Part shown: positions 15,701 through 23,646 of the stretch, one piece after another | Numbering within the stretch: position 1 is the first letter of the stretch | Layout: every line of letters starts with the position of its first letter | Assembly (NCBI GenBank): GCA_028064945.1 | Contig: JAPTWQ010000056.1 | Coordinates: 1 to 23,646, forward strand | Reading direction: 5' to 3' | From: Nitrospiraceae bacterium | GTDB taxonomy: Bacteria; Nitrospirota_A; Leptospirillia; Leptospirillales; Leptospirillaceae | Length of the DNA: 23,646 nucleotides | Notes under the pieces: model-generated | What the model saw: the letters and a program-made list of their open reading frames with translations, nothing else | The model's database searches: none | Told to the model about the DNA's origin: nothing | Translations under genes and position numbers: made by a program

Positions 15701-18700
15701 TCGAAAACAGGTATCGGATGGTTCAGGAAGCGCTGATCGACTTGCGCGGATCGCAGCAGACACGGGCCGATATCTCCATCGAAAAGAGGCTGGATGCCGA
15801 ACTCAGCACCCTGAAAAAGGAGATCGAAAAAGCCGAACATCAAGGCCTCGTCAACCGTCAAAATGGCGCCGTGTATGAGGACTTCGGTCACGATCTCGTG
15901 GCGATTGACGAATACCATCTGTTGACGAAACACGCCCCGATCCCGGGACTCGAAGCTGCAATCGGAAACGTGAGAGTCTCGAATCGGGCGGAAAACATTC
16001 TCCAGAAACTGGCCTATACAAAATCCATCCGTCCGGACAACCACGCCGTCATTCTCTCGTCCGGAACGCCCTTCACGAACAATATCCCCGTAGAATCCTA
16101 CACGGCGCTTTATCTGGTGATGAAGGGCCGCCAGATGGAAGAGCTGGGCATCGGAAATATCCGGAACTACCTGTCCAATTTTTTCGAGAAAGAGATCATT
16201 CCGCAAGCCGGCATTACGGGAAACATGACCATGGTGCCCCGTTACACGGCCGTCCGAAACAGGCAGGAATTACTGTCGATCTTCGATCGAGTCATGTACG
16301 CGAAAAACCAGGAGGAGCTGGGTATTCCCCTTCCGGCAATGGAGCGCATCGACGTGCCGATCGAGCCATCGGAATTTGAAAAACGGATGACAACAACGAT
16401 TGCGGAGAAGATCGACCGCTCTCATACCTTTTCGACCTCAAAACTCAAATACACGACTGAGATCGCAAAGCTTTCCATTGATGAACGGTTGATCGATCCG
16501 TATCGCGGGGGCAACGACGATCGCTCGTTGATCGGGACGGTCGTCAAAAACGTCATCCGCATCAACAAGGAAACGGAAGACCGGCGCGGCACCCAACTGA
16601 TCTTTCTCGACTACGGTGTGCCCGGGGGAAGCGCCAAGATCGACCTGTACGCCGACGTCCGTCGTCGCCTGGTGGAAAACGGGATGAACCACGATGACAT
16701 CGCCTTCATTCACGAGGAAGACGACATTGCCGAGCTGGTCGAGCAGATGAAGAGCGGCGACAAACGGGTCTTGATTCTCCCCACCTCAAAAGGCACCGGA
16801 CTGAACCCGCACGAACGGGGACGGGCAATCCATTTCGCCTCGCTCCCGTGGAATCCGGACGCCATTGACCAGGGAATCCGACGCTTCGTGCGCTTTGGCA
16901 ATACCTACGACGAGGTTCAGGTCTATTTTTATCCGAAGGAAAAGCTCTCCTCGCATCGTCTGACGGTTCTTGGAGGAAAAGCCTCGCTGATTTTCCAGCT
17001 CATGGACCGGAACGACAAGAATCGGGAGCTCGATCTTCGGACGAACGTCGATTTCGTGGAGCTTCTCGCGTCGGCGACAGGGAATCAGGACATCTACCTC
17101 CAGGCCAAATTGAACAAGACGGTCAAACAGCTTTCACTTCTCAAGATCGCCACATCAGACTCGAACCAAACGATCCGTTCAAAGATCGCATGGAAGGAGA
17201 GCGATCTGAACCGCCTGAAAAAGATCGACGAGGCATGGACTCCAGTGGCGGAAAGAATCGCCAGGGATCGGGAACTCGTCTTGAAAAATGAAAAACCACC
17301 GGTCATTCTCTATGGTCCGAGCGCCGACCTCCAGGAGAAAATGTCGACCAAGGAAAAATTCGCATGGTTGGCCAAAAAACTTCAGACCGAGCCACCCAAG
17401 AGAAAATTCGGGGAGGTGATGGGCCTTCCGGTCATTAAGACGGAACTGGGCACGCTGGCCGCGATCGTGAGCATTGCAAAACCTGTCAATCCCAACGATG
17501 TGTTCGAGGAAACCCGAACGAGCATGATTGAGGTCGGCAAACTCGAAGATGAGGCCGAAGCGAAGATCATGCGCCTGGTAAACTCCATCTCGAGAGAGAT
17601 TGAATCGGCCACCACTTGGCGGAAAAAGGATATTCAAAAAGCCGAAGCCGAAATCGCCGAACTGGAAAAGATGATCGTCACCTTCGACAAGGAAGAGGAA
17701 CTGAACGAAGCCATCCAGGAACTCGAAGAGGTCGATCGCAGGGTGGAAGCGTGGAAAAAGACCAACCTCACCAACGGAGGCCGGGAGTCCGGGATCGACG
17801 CTCTCGTTCCCGCCGACCTCTTCACGCAAGCCGCCGATCTGATCAGGGCGGGCGAAATCAAAAACCGCTCCATTGAGCTCGTCCTCGATAGGGAACGGGA
17901 CAATGCGGGGATCGTTATTTCGGATGGGGACAAGGCGATCACCATTCTCGATTCGAGACTCCACATCAGCGACGAGACTAGCCTGGATGTGTGCTACAAC
18001 GACCAATCCACAAAAATGACGATTCCAGTCGAACGCCTCCTCGACATCGACCGCGAGATACGAAAGGCCACAGAGAACGCCTATTTCGTCCGGGTCACGA
18101 ATGTCACAAATGATGGATCGCTGGCGGTTTTTGCCAAGGACGGCTGGGGCGGCAGCCTTGGCGATTTTCTTCCCATGTCCCCCGGATCGGTGGAGCGACC
18201 GACGCTCGAATACAAGGCTCCCCATCAGGTCTATACGTTCGAAAAAGGAGCGGCCACTCTCAAGCCCCTGCTTTCGAAGGCCACGCGAATGACGGGAGAC
18301 CCCTTTGCCGTCGAAAATGCCGACGTCGTCAAAGTGTCAATCAAGCCGAACATGGACAGTACAGTACTAGAGGCGGAAGCTCAGACGGGAAACACGTTCT
18401 TCAAGGGCGAAACGCCGGAGCCTGTGCTCAGCAAAACATTGACGGATCAAACGGCGGAAACAGTCTACATCGACAAGACGGCGGCCGCCATGATCGGGCA
18501 CATTGCCGGAATGACAGGCAATACGCCGCTGACGATGAAGGTGGAGAACGGATCGATTCGGATGGCGAATGACCAGAACGAATCCCATCATTCTGTCGTC
18601 GTCAATGCTCGTTTTCAGCAAGCGGCCATCGCCAATTTTCCGGACATTTCGGCCGTGTTGTCCGAGGGGAAACCGCACCCGGTTGAAATTATTCTCTCTC

Positions 18701-19515
18701 CCGATGCGGCGGTCAGACTGTCGGATGCACGGATCACGTCGCTCAAAATTGATGCGGAGGGTCGCGCCATGGTCGTGGCCAGCGACGGACGCGGTTTTGA
18801 TCTCACGGGGGTGTCGATCAAGGGGACCCTCGACGAGGGGAAGACTTTGATGGTGCCCCTCGAGGGGGAATGGAGCCGAAAGCTGAACGAGTTTGTGGGA
18901 GACTCTCCCGTCACCCTGGCCTTCCAGGACGTGACCACGGAGGAGAGCTCCATGCTGTTCCCGGTCGTTTATGGGCCCAAGGAGATGATCGTTGGCATGC
19001 CCCTTTCCCTGTCTCTGGTTGAAGAGGTCCATCAGGCCCCGGTGGAGGCGTCGCCACAAACTTCCATCGTTCCGACCATCGAAATTGAGGAGGAGCAGAA
19101 CACGGTTCTTGAACTGTCCGCCACCGTTCCCAAGCCATCGGGCGTCGAATCGTCAGTCGAGTCCCCGGTGGAGGAAAAGGCTCCTGAACAGGAATGGACA
19201 AAACCTCCAGAGAGCGAAGCGGTCTCTGATAAGATGATCACCGACGAAACCGAGTCGAACCCGGTCTCGGAACGCGAGGAAACTTCCCGCGAGATTGCGG
19301 TCTCAACGCCGCCAAAATCAAGCGAGACACCGACGCCTCCAACAACGGAGGAGCGTCGATCCCAAAACCTGTCTACGGAGGGGAAAGTCGATGTCGAAGG
19401 TCGGGTGATTCGATACTCTCTTCCGGACTGGTTTGGAAAGAATCAGGAGGACATGAAAAAAGCAACCAGGTTAAAGGGATTACCAAAAGGCACAAGCGGA
19501 GGAAGAAGACCATGA
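12418..19515 (+). CDS. DarB-type methylase-helicase fusion with sliding-clamp-like C-terminus
   Basis: Up to 2365 residues. Residues 1-95 are low-complexity and overlap the previous gene; the true start may be later. Residues about 230-420 have the Rossmann layout of the N6-adenine methylase in this family (NAGSGGIAGMIPEE, 237-250; SEPE near 259; AVKPGGMVIVIS near 349), but NPPF is replaced by QNTYD near 295-299, so catalysis is unlikely. Residues about 600-980 match the conserved linker of phage P1 DarB-like and related plasmid proteins (YLSGNVRDKF, IYNTKYNAIVPR). The SF2 helicase has PPGAGKT (K1002), DEYH (1164-1167), SSGTPF, and QGIRRFVR (1485-1492). A coiled coil follows (about 1700-1785). 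Residues about 1940-2200 resemble sliding-clamp domains, ending MIVGMPLSL. An acidic proline-rich tail finishes. DarB protects incoming DNA from restriction. Confidence 0.85.
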   Translation: MAESENPEARTAGAGDPGILRDGTPEHSEEVRNQDGLLGASSGSGSEGTGATESDRGPSLGDRPASAGGESSSRQGEPSNAGEGNPDGGDILERLENRTLRFAEETLEKFAPIVVSQTESYEEMTIKAFDAYLSNRPMEAGDRMTTQMQSLVINGFREVGSSWVAKSLQKYLQKEADYLGGQAKKNAPEIALRLKRESLWFVHDPFAPFVDPKMGEGLWKTMMAKGITRDSLLYIHNAGSGGIAGMIPEELEGIKITMSEPEKLQEEILLHAYFSGIPNLDIRNSVEKESDVIFQNTYDAAIAFVRTGLPRPGLGDTPDLMKPDALFYADKKGDRHPLFAKDALDAISAVKPGGMVIVISHPFFMDYSATENGELGREAILAQAGLMGATRLAQSRFRFIPYQNYEGMQDVLVFRKRLVPGEKLEGEIEGWTKAVTIELKRPNGVINEYSVNQLFKDSEIMQIARMTYDPMSRPENGFGNQSQTGQWIANTIVPMNEVQKRPNPLVLPNGTNVFDELIEKLPDMTPVDPAYQASPSDLERFEALRESLTTRIRHGSDFAKVHFDGMYVLGVNNNVMVLENGSPEPVQKRMPAKTIQKIAALIPVRDAIVHLVDLENSNAEESEIEAARHTLNVAYDNFVSEHGPINAKENDVLDVDPFVSLLMSLEKNYDETTNSAEKEAIFFRRIVRPSAKLDRLELDTAIRFISTNREGRVNYPLLAALTKMPVEEIVSRLSGQTFFDPSEGMPIMRGNYLSGNVRDKFRYATLGTRHFGGEMTRNLDALKTVIPAEIPSHDIFVQLGSPWLPPSDVAHFTKAIVTNNMDAKWQPGEDDNLYAVSHNAHTGWKVTISDRIKNAYRNNRTLLYGTEKVSVERLIEYSLNGSLPSLTKDKVDAQGNTVINPKTQRPEKEFDEVATEEARAKLENAKAMFSSWLRRDPSRMERMKEIYNTKYNAIVPRIHNDESMVQDGMIEDFTLREYQKEAVVRYLESGSLVLALPPGAGKTAIIAKTIEQAMNLGIVKKPAIVLPGHIAKQFAREYAHLYPTSKIMLVNRDNYTKESQENTLKMIRDGNFVTIYAASTFAKIPCGEKASIIDLENRYRMVQEALIDLRGSQQTRADISIEKRLDAELSTLKKEIEKAEHQGLVNRQNGAVYEDFGHDLVAIDEYHLLTKHAPIPGLEAAIGNVRVSNRAENILQKLAYTKSIRPDNHAVILSSGTPFTNNIPVESYTALYLVMKGRQMEELGIGNIRNYLSNFFEKEIIPQAGITGNMTMVPRYTAVRNRQELLSIFDRVMYAKNQEELGIPLPAMERIDVPIEPSEFEKRMTTTIAEKIDRSHTFSTSKLKYTTEIAKLSIDERLIDPYRGGNDDRSLIGTVVKNVIRINKETEDRRGTQLIFLDYGVPGGSAKIDLYADVRRRLVENGMNHDDIAFIHEEDDIAELVEQMKSGDKRVLILPTSKGTGLNPHERGRAIHFASLPWNPDAIDQGIRRFVRFGNTYDEVQVYFYPKEKLSSHRLTVLGGKASLIFQLMDRNDKNRELDLRTNVDFVELLASATGNQDIYLQAKLNKTVKQLSLLKIATSDSNQTIRSKIAWKESDLNRLKKIDEAWTPVAERIARDRELVLKNEKPPVILYGPSADLQEKMSTKEKFAWLAKKLQTEPPKRKFGEVMGLPVIKTELGTLAAIVSIAKPVNPNDVFEETRTSMIEVGKLEDEAEAKIMRLVNSISREIESATTWRKKDIQKAEAEIAELEKMIVTFDKEEELNEAIQELEEVDRRVEAWKKTNLTNGGRESGIDALVPADLFTQAADLIRAGEIKNRSIELVLDRERDNAGIVISDGDKAITILDSRLHISDETSLDVCYNDQSTKMTIPVERLLDIDREIRKATENAYFVRVTNVTNDGSLAVFAKDGWGGSLGDFLPMSPGSVERPTLEYKAPHQVYTFEKGAATLKPLLSKATRMTGDPFAVENADVVKVSIKPNMDSTVLEAEAQTGNTFFKGETPEPVLSKTLTDQTAETVYIDKTAAAMIGHIAGMTGNTPLTMKVENGSIRMANDQNESHHSVVVNARFQQAAIANFPDISAVLSEGKPHPVEIILSPDAAVRLSDARITSLKIDAEGRAMVVASDGRGFDLTGVSIKGTLDEGKTLMVPLEGEWSRKLNEFVGDSPVTLAFQDVTTEESSMLFPVVYGPKEMIVGMPLSLSLVEEVHQAPVEASPQTSIVPTIEIEEEQNTVLELSATVPKPSGVESSVESPVEEKAPEQEWTKPPESEAVSDKMITDETESNPVSEREETSREIAVSTPPKSSETPTPPTTEERRSQNLSTEGKVDVEGRVIRYSLPDWFGKNQEDMKKATRLKGLPKGTSGGRRP

Positions 19516-19979
19516 TCGAGGAAGAAGAGAACACGCATCTTGTTTCGGGAACCGTCAGCGCCATCGTTGGCCGGGATCGCATTGGAACGCTGTCGCCCGA
19601 AGAAGTGAAGGAAATTGTCAACGAAAAAGCCGAAGTCATTGCCGAAGAACTGAGCGTCCGGTTTTCGATGGATCCGGACGTCATTCATGAAATGAGCGAT
19701 GGGGGAGGAGAGTTTGCCTATTATCTCTCGGCCCTCCATTACGTTGAAAGGATCGCCGACATTTTGAAAAGCACGTATATTCAGTCGATCAATCCAAAAA
19801 TGGGCACACCTGACGGGAATGAGCTTTCCTCGATCATGGCCGACATGACCCCACCGAAGCAGGAGAGAGTGAACCACTTCGTCGTCTTGTTCCTGATCTA
19901 TGGGTTTCTCAAGCGAGACATCGCCATGAAGGTCTCGCAGGCGTACTATTCACCGGCGATGGAGGTCGTTTACTCCTAA
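19512..19979 (+). CDS. Conserved-looking small protein of unknown function
   Basis: The 155-residue product starts at an ATG overlapping the stop of the giant helicase gene (ATGA, 19512-19515), with GGAGGAAG upstream, so translation is probably coupled. Residues 27-55 (SPEEVKEIVNEKAEVIAEEL) form an amphipathic helix. Residues about 118-135 (VNHFVVLFLIYGFLKRD) are hydrophobic but too short and charged for a confident membrane anchor. No signal peptide or motif is recognised. It sits 22 bp before parA. It may serve the helicase or the partition genes, but there is nothing direct to decide between them. Confidence 0.65.
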   Translation: MIEEEENTHLVSGTVSAIVGRDRIGTLSPEEVKEIVNEKAEVIAEELSVRFSMDPDVIHEMSDGGGEFAYYLSALHYVERIADILKSTYIQSINPKMGTPDGNELSSIMADMTPPKQERVNHFVVLFLIYGFLKRDIAMKVSQAYYSPAMEVVYS

Positions 19980-20001
19980 GCCCTACCATCAAGGGAGTGC
20001 C

Positions 20002-20805
20002 ATGCAGATTATTGCGGTCATCAACCAGAAGGGGGGCGTCGGAAAAACGACCACATCGGTCAATCTGGCCGATGCCCTCGCGCGACAGTTGAAAAATGAA
20101 AAAAAGAGGGGGAAGATTCTTCTCATCGATCTCGATCCTCAAGAGGACGCCTCCGAACATCTGGGGGTGACACTCGAAGAGAAGTCGGTGAAGCAGGGCA
20201 TCTATTCCGTCATGACGGACAAGCATCGCATCCCGGAGGTCGTCGTCAGAGGGCGCCTGGAGGGATGCGACGTCCTGCCAAGCCATATTCTTCTGTCCGG
20301 GATCGAGATCGACCTGATGGCCGATCCTCTCTCGACCACGACCCGGCTGGCCGATGCTCTGTCGGACGAAGAGGTGGTCAATACCTACGGGACGGTGATC
20401 ATCGACTGTCCACCGTCATTGGGAATCCTGACGATCAATGCTCTGGTCTGCGCCACGGAAGTGATCGTTCCCGTTCAGACGGAATATTTTGCGCTCAAGG
20501 GACTTGAAAGCCTCATGAATACGATAAAGCGTGTCATGAAGCGCAATCCGAAGGCCGCGAACTACCGGATTCTCCCGGTCATGGTCGATCGAAGACGCTC
20601 CCTGGATAATGGGGTCATCGAGATCCTCGAGGATCGGTTCGCCGGAAGGGTCTTTACGACGCATATCCGTCAGGACGTGCGGCTGGCAGAGGCCCCGAGC
20701 CACCACAAGACGATTTTTGAATACATTCAGGAATCGAACGGACGGTTCGATTACCAGAAACTCGGGGAAGAAGTGGAGGCAACATGGCATCTTCAAGAGG
20801 TCTAG
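20002..20805 (+). CDS. parA: ParA-type partition ATPase
   Basis: The 267-residue protein has the deviant Walker A KGGVGKTTT (residues 10-18, with the signature lysine K10), a Walker A' region ILLIDLDPQ near residue 39-47, and Walker B TVIIDCPPS near 132-140. It lacks the N-terminal helix-turn-helix of class Ia plasmid ParA, so it is closer to Soj-type and chromosomal-like ParA. It binds DNA non-specifically and moves ParB-bound plasmid copies to daughter cells. AAGGGAGTGCC precedes the ATG. The 3' end overlaps parB by 22 bp, consistent with coupled expression. Low-copy stable maintenance is implied for the element. Confidence 0.95.
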   Translation: MQIIAVINQKGGVGKTTTSVNLADALARQLKNEKKRGKILLIDLDPQEDASEHLGVTLEEKSVKQGIYSVMTDKHRIPEVVVRGRLEGCDVLPSHILLSGIEIDLMADPLSTTTRLADALSDEEVVNTYGTVIIDCPPSLGILTINALVCATEVIVPVQTEYFALKGLESLMNTIKRVMKRNPKAANYRILPVMVDRRRSLDNGVIEILEDRFAGRVFTTHIRQDVRLAEAPSHHKTIFEYIQESNGRFDYQKLGEEVEATWHLQEV

Positions 20806-21605
20806 GCGGGGCCGTCGAAAAACTGCGCGGTCGGGACGCCCTTTTCTCGGGGGTGGATAACGGTATTGCCTTCGACAAGATCCCAGTCACGGACATTGAT
20901 CCAGATAAAAACCAAGTCAGGAAGACCTTCGACGAGTCTTCCATTGAGGATCTGGCGGAGAACATCAGACATTTCGGCGTCGCCCAACCGATAACGGTCT
21001 ATCGAAACAGGGATCGCTTTACGATCGTCTTTGGAGAACGGCGGTGGAGGGCAGCCAAAATCGCCGGGCTCGAGAAGATTCCGGCCCTCATTCTCCCGGA
21101 GAAGCCGGCCGATCACCTCAAGCTTCAACTCGCGGAAAACCTGCATCGCAAACACCTTTCGGACGTGGAGATTTACGAGGCTCTAGCGGAATTGATGGAG
21201 ACCAACCCCGAACTGGGGAAACAGGACCTGGCGAAGATCCTTGGAAAGTCTCGCCGATGGGTCTCGAGCTTTTTCCAGCTTCAGGATCCCGTCAACCGAC
21301 AGATGATGGAATCGGGTCTCTTCAAATCTGTGTCCGACCTAGCCCATTTTCTTTCCTTGAACGCCGGAGAAGCGACCAAATTGCTGGCCAAGGCCAAAGA
21401 AACGGGAGAGCCCATCACCAGAAAGGACATCCTCGCCGCCAAAGCAAGCCGAAAAGGGCTGAAGTTGGCTCTTTCGACAAAATCCCCTTACTACGGGAAA
21501 CTCGTCAACAAGGCCCGTGAAATGGGGTGCACGCCGGAAGAAGCGATGATGCGAATCATCGCCATCGCCTTCGGCGACAACGACCAACCAAAGGGGAAAC
21601 AGTGA
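20784..21605 (+). CDS. parB: ParB-type centromere-binding partition protein
   Basis: The 273-residue protein has the ParB N-terminal nuclease-like CTP-binding fold: KIPVTDIDPDKNQVRKTF, then GVAQPITVYR, and the arginine box GERRWRAAK (84-92). A helix-turn-helix follows at about residues 145-167 (KQDLAKILGKSRRWVSSFF). It is expected to load on a parS site as a CTP-dependent clamp. I do not see a clear parS nearby. GGAGG lies before the ATG, which is inside the end of parA. The C-terminal part is shorter than in many chromosomal ParB proteins. Function is confidently assigned by family and partner. Confidence 0.95.
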   Translation: MASSRGLGGAVEKLRGRDALFSGVDNGIAFDKIPVTDIDPDKNQVRKTFDESSIEDLAENIRHFGVAQPITVYRNRDRFTIVFGERRWRAAKIAGLEKIPALILPEKPADHLKLQLAENLHRKHLSDVEIYEALAELMETNPELGKQDLAKILGKSRRWVSSFFQLQDPVNRQMMESGLFKSVSDLAHFLSLNAGEATKLLAKAKETGEPITRKDILAAKASRKGLKLALSTKSPYYGKLVNKAREMGCTPEEAMMRIIAIAFGDNDQPKGKQ

Positions 21606-21607
21606 CC

Positions 21608-21796
21608 ATGCTCGACAATGCCGACGTGTCCCGCGATCCTATTCTCAAGCTCAACCGCGAACAGGAGATCGTGGAGATTTCAAAAAAACTGTTCACCGTC
21701 TCGGACGAGGATTTCGAGGTTCTCAAAGGGATCATCACCGTTTTCGAAGAGTCCTCACATCCTCCTGCCGACCCGTATAAAGAAGAGAACTTCTAG
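21608..21796 (+). CDS. Small acidic protein downstream of parB
   Basis: From the ATG at 21608 it encodes 62 residues (MLDNADVSRDPILKLNREQE at the start). An in-frame GTG at 21602 overlaps the parB stop (GTGA) and is better spaced from AAGGGG at 21591-21596, so the protein may be two residues longer. It appears helical and acidic, with no cysteines or membrane segment. No family recognised. Its tight position suggests it is transcribed with parAB; a helper in partition or copy control would be a guess. The following 111 bp (21797-21907) contain only a small inverted repeat, CGATC...GATCG. Confidence 0.55.
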   Translation: MLDNADVSRDPILKLNREQEIVEISKKLFTVSDEDFEVLKGIITVFEESSHPPADPYKEENF

Positions 21797-21907
21797 CGAT
21801 CGGACAAAAGATCGACTCATCGCTCTCGTGCGGTATGCTGTTCCGGTACCAACGATCCCAACATCGGAGTCGGCAGGATCCGTTTGGACGACGCATGAGG
21901 AGAACGA

Positions 21908-23646
21908 GTGGCCGATCTGTCCGCCATTGAAAAACGGTCTGTAGGAAAACGAGGCATCCGCCCGCAAGGGGTCTGGGTTTGGGGACCGCTGTTCTTGCTG
22001 GGATGGTTTTTCCTGGTCTCAACGTTCGCCTCGTCGTGGTTTGCCTATCGAGCCGGGTACCAAAAAACGATCACTCCTTACGATCACCACATGGGCCCCA
22101 TGATTGCGTACCGTCATTGGGGCATCTACCCGCCATACAATATCGCCATCTGGGACCTCTACCTCAACGATCAGGATGCCGCCCGTCCCCTGCTCTCCAC
22201 GGTCAATACTTTTTGGGTGTTGGGTCTTCTCTCCGGCATCCCCCTTCTTTATCTCCTGACGATCTATCGAGGGAAAGAATCCCATCTGGAAGATGTCCTG
22301 GGGTCGGCGCGCTTCGCCAAACCGTTCGAGATCCTCCGTTCCGGGCTCGTCAAGAAAAGTGGCGTCGTTCTGGGACGGGCCAGCGTCCCCAGTTTGAGCT
22401 TTTTATTTTTCGCCTTGCCGGGCCTGAGAAAAACGGTGACCTTACGGCACGACGGAGAACAGCACGTTCTTCTCGTGGGTCCGAGCCGATCCGGTAAGGG
22501 AACGGGCGTGATCATTCCGACCCTGCTCGAATGGGGAGAATCGGTGGTCACGCTCGACATCAAAAAGGAAAACTGGCGGATCACCTCAGGATACCGTCAA
22601 GAGAAGGGGCATCATGTCCTGCTTTTCGACCCGGGCACCCATCCCGTCGATGCGCCCTGGTGCGCCCGCTGGAATCCCTTTGAAGAGATTCGCCGCCCCC
22701 ATCTCATCAAAGACTGTCAGAATATCGTGGCCATGATCGTCAATACGGACGATGACGTGAAAGGCGAAGATCATTGGACACGGACAGGACGGGCTCTTCT
22801 CACCGGAACACTCCTGTACCTGTACCTGATCAACCATGCCAAAGAAGTGTCGCCGAATCCGGCACCGCTCGAGATGTACGAGCTGTCGATGGCCGGGATG
22901 ATCAAGATCCTGACGAAACCGGGACAAAAGATTTCAGAGCTCATGAATCTTTTTTTGGCGATCGAAACAATGACGTTCGTCTCGAAACAGGCAAACGATC
23001 CTTTTCCCGAATGGGTCAGGATTGCTCAGGCCAACATCTCGTCGCAGGCCCAGGAGGTTCTGAACAAGGCGCCCGCCGAACTGTCGGGCGTTCTTTCGAC
23101 AGGCCTCTCCTTCCTTCAGCTTTACCGGGATCCCGCCGTGGCGGCCAACATCAGCTCCTCGACGTTCCGAATCGAGGACCTTGTGCACGGCTATGCGCCG
23201 GACCGCGCCCAAGGAAAAACCACACCGATCAGCCTCTATCTTGCGGTCACCCCCAGCGACCAGGATCGCATGCGGCCCCTTCTTCGTCTTTTTTTCAATA
23301 TGGTGATCAGAAATCTCATGGAGGATCTTCCTTCCCCAGAAGACTGGGAAAACCGCCTCAAGCTTCTTCTCATGATCGACGAATTCCCGGCGCTCAAATA
23401 TATGTCCGTGTTCAAGGAAACCTTGGGCTATGCCGCCGGGTTCGGAATCAAAGTGGTATTGATCGCCCAGGACTTTGTTCAAATTGAGGACTCATACAAG
23501 AGAGCCGACATCATCACAACACACTGTGAGGTCCAGCTGGCCCTGGCACCGACGAACCAGGCCACGGCGGAACTCCTTTCTAAAACATTAGGGAAGACGA
23601 CCGTGAATTCCGTCCGGTCGAACTACTCCGGCCACAGAATGAACCC
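21908..23646 (+). CDS. traG: VirD4/TraG-family type IV coupling protein, C-terminus cut by window edge
   Basis: The GTG at 21908 is preceded by GAGGAG five bases away; an in-frame stop just upstream rules out earlier starts. 579 codons are visible with no stop. Two membrane segments lie near residues 24-47 (WGPLFLLGWFFLVSTF) and 99-120 (VNTFWVLGLLSGIPLLYLL). Walker A is GPSRSGKGT (191-199, K197), followed by VVTLDIKKENW; Walker B is LLLMIDEFPAL (D491, E492), followed by VVLIAQD. Coupling proteins are inner-membrane hexameric ATPases that bring the relaxosome to the type IV secretion channel. Its presence argues for self-transfer or mobilisation of the element that carries the CRISPR locus. 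Relaxase and secretion genes would be expected further right. Confidence 0.95.
   Translation, partial: MADLSAIEKRSVGKRGIRPQGVWVWGPLFLLGWFFLVSTFASSWFAYRAGYQKTITPYDHHMGPMIAYRHWGIYPPYNIAIWDLYLNDQDAARPLLSTVNTFWVLGLLSGIPLLYLLTIYRGKESHLEDVLGSARFAKPFEILRSGLVKKSGVVLGRASVPSLSFLFFALPGLRKTVTLRHDGEQHVLLVGPSRSGKGTGVIIPTLLEWGESVVTLDIKKENWRITSGYRQEKGHHVLLFDPGTHPVDAPWCARWNPFEEIRRPHLIKDCQNIVAMIVNTDDDVKGEDHWTRTGRALLTGTLLYLYLINHAKEVSPNPAPLEMYELSMAGMIKILTKPGQKISELMNLFLAIETMTFVSKQANDPFPEWVRIAQANISSQAQEVLNKAPAELSGVLSTGLSFLQLYRDPAVAANISSSTFRIEDLVHGYAPDRAQGKTTPISLYLAVTPSDQDRMRPLLRLFFNMVIRNLMEDLPSPEDWENRLKLLLMIDEFPALKYMSVFKETLGYAAGFGIKVVLIAQDFVQIEDSYKRADIITTHCEVQLALAPTNQATAELLSKTLGKTTVNSVRSNYSGHRMN

Noticed and set aside
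15214..16206. 330-codon minus-strand frame
   Set aside because: Antisense shadow of the SF2 helicase domain in the giant gene, which has clear motifs and codon usage on the plus strand.
17179..18225. 348-codon minus-strand frame
   Set aside because: Antisense shadow of the coiled-coil and following region of the giant gene; no start signals.
21837..21932. Small open frame between the 62-residue gene and traG
   Set aside because: Overlaps the traG start, is arginine-rich by frame, and has no ribosome binding site.

Overview
The window looks like part of a conjugative plasmid or integrative conjugative element from a Gram-negative-type bacterium. Two modules sit side by side: a complete type IV-A CRISPR-Cas locus (about 260-8071) and a long plus-strand run of element-backbone genes (8158 to the right edge). 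The host cannot be named from the sequence. A moderately GC-rich acidophile such as Leptospirillum or Acidithiobacillus is a guess, based mainly on csf genes being known from Acidithiobacillus.

Left edge (1-260): the N-terminus of a TnpB-like (IS200/IS605 OrfB) protein runs off the window on the minus strand. A 51-bp imperfect hairpin separates it from the first CRISPR array.

CRISPR-Cas (263-8071): a 190-bp intergenic region (4771-4960) carries strong divergent promoter motifs. Leftwards it would drive csf5 (cas6-like), csf1 (zinc-finger large subunit), csf2 (cas7) and csf3 (cas5). Rightwards it would drive csf4 (the DinG-type helicase). Each arm ends in a CRISPR array in the same transcriptional sense, and the first repeat begins 0-2 bp after the stop codon of the last csf gene, so there is no room for a leader. 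Array 1 (minus sense) has 19 repeats; array 2 (plus sense) has 16. The arrays share three spacers, and array 1 holds two offset spacers from one target. There is no cas1, cas2 or nuclease gene in the window, as is usual for type IV.

Backbone (8158-23646): all genes are on the plus strand, closely packed or overlapping. They are a small exported protein; a DUF2201-like VWA protein; a MoxR-type AAA+ ATPase; a paralogue of that ATPase with no intact P-loop; a small acidic protein; a roughly 2365-residue DarB-type methylase-helicase fusion; a 155-residue unknown; ParA; ParB; a 62-residue unknown; and a VirD4/TraG coupling protein cut by the right edge. The giant protein has lost the methylase NPPF motif, keeps its SF2 helicase motifs, and ends in what looks like a DNA sliding-clamp-like region. 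ParAB supports stable inheritance and VirD4/TraG supports conjugative transfer. The VWA/MoxR/pseudo-MoxR/giant helicase block is the least understood part and may act in DNA entry, establishment or anti-restriction. The type IV-A system probably serves competition against other plasmids.
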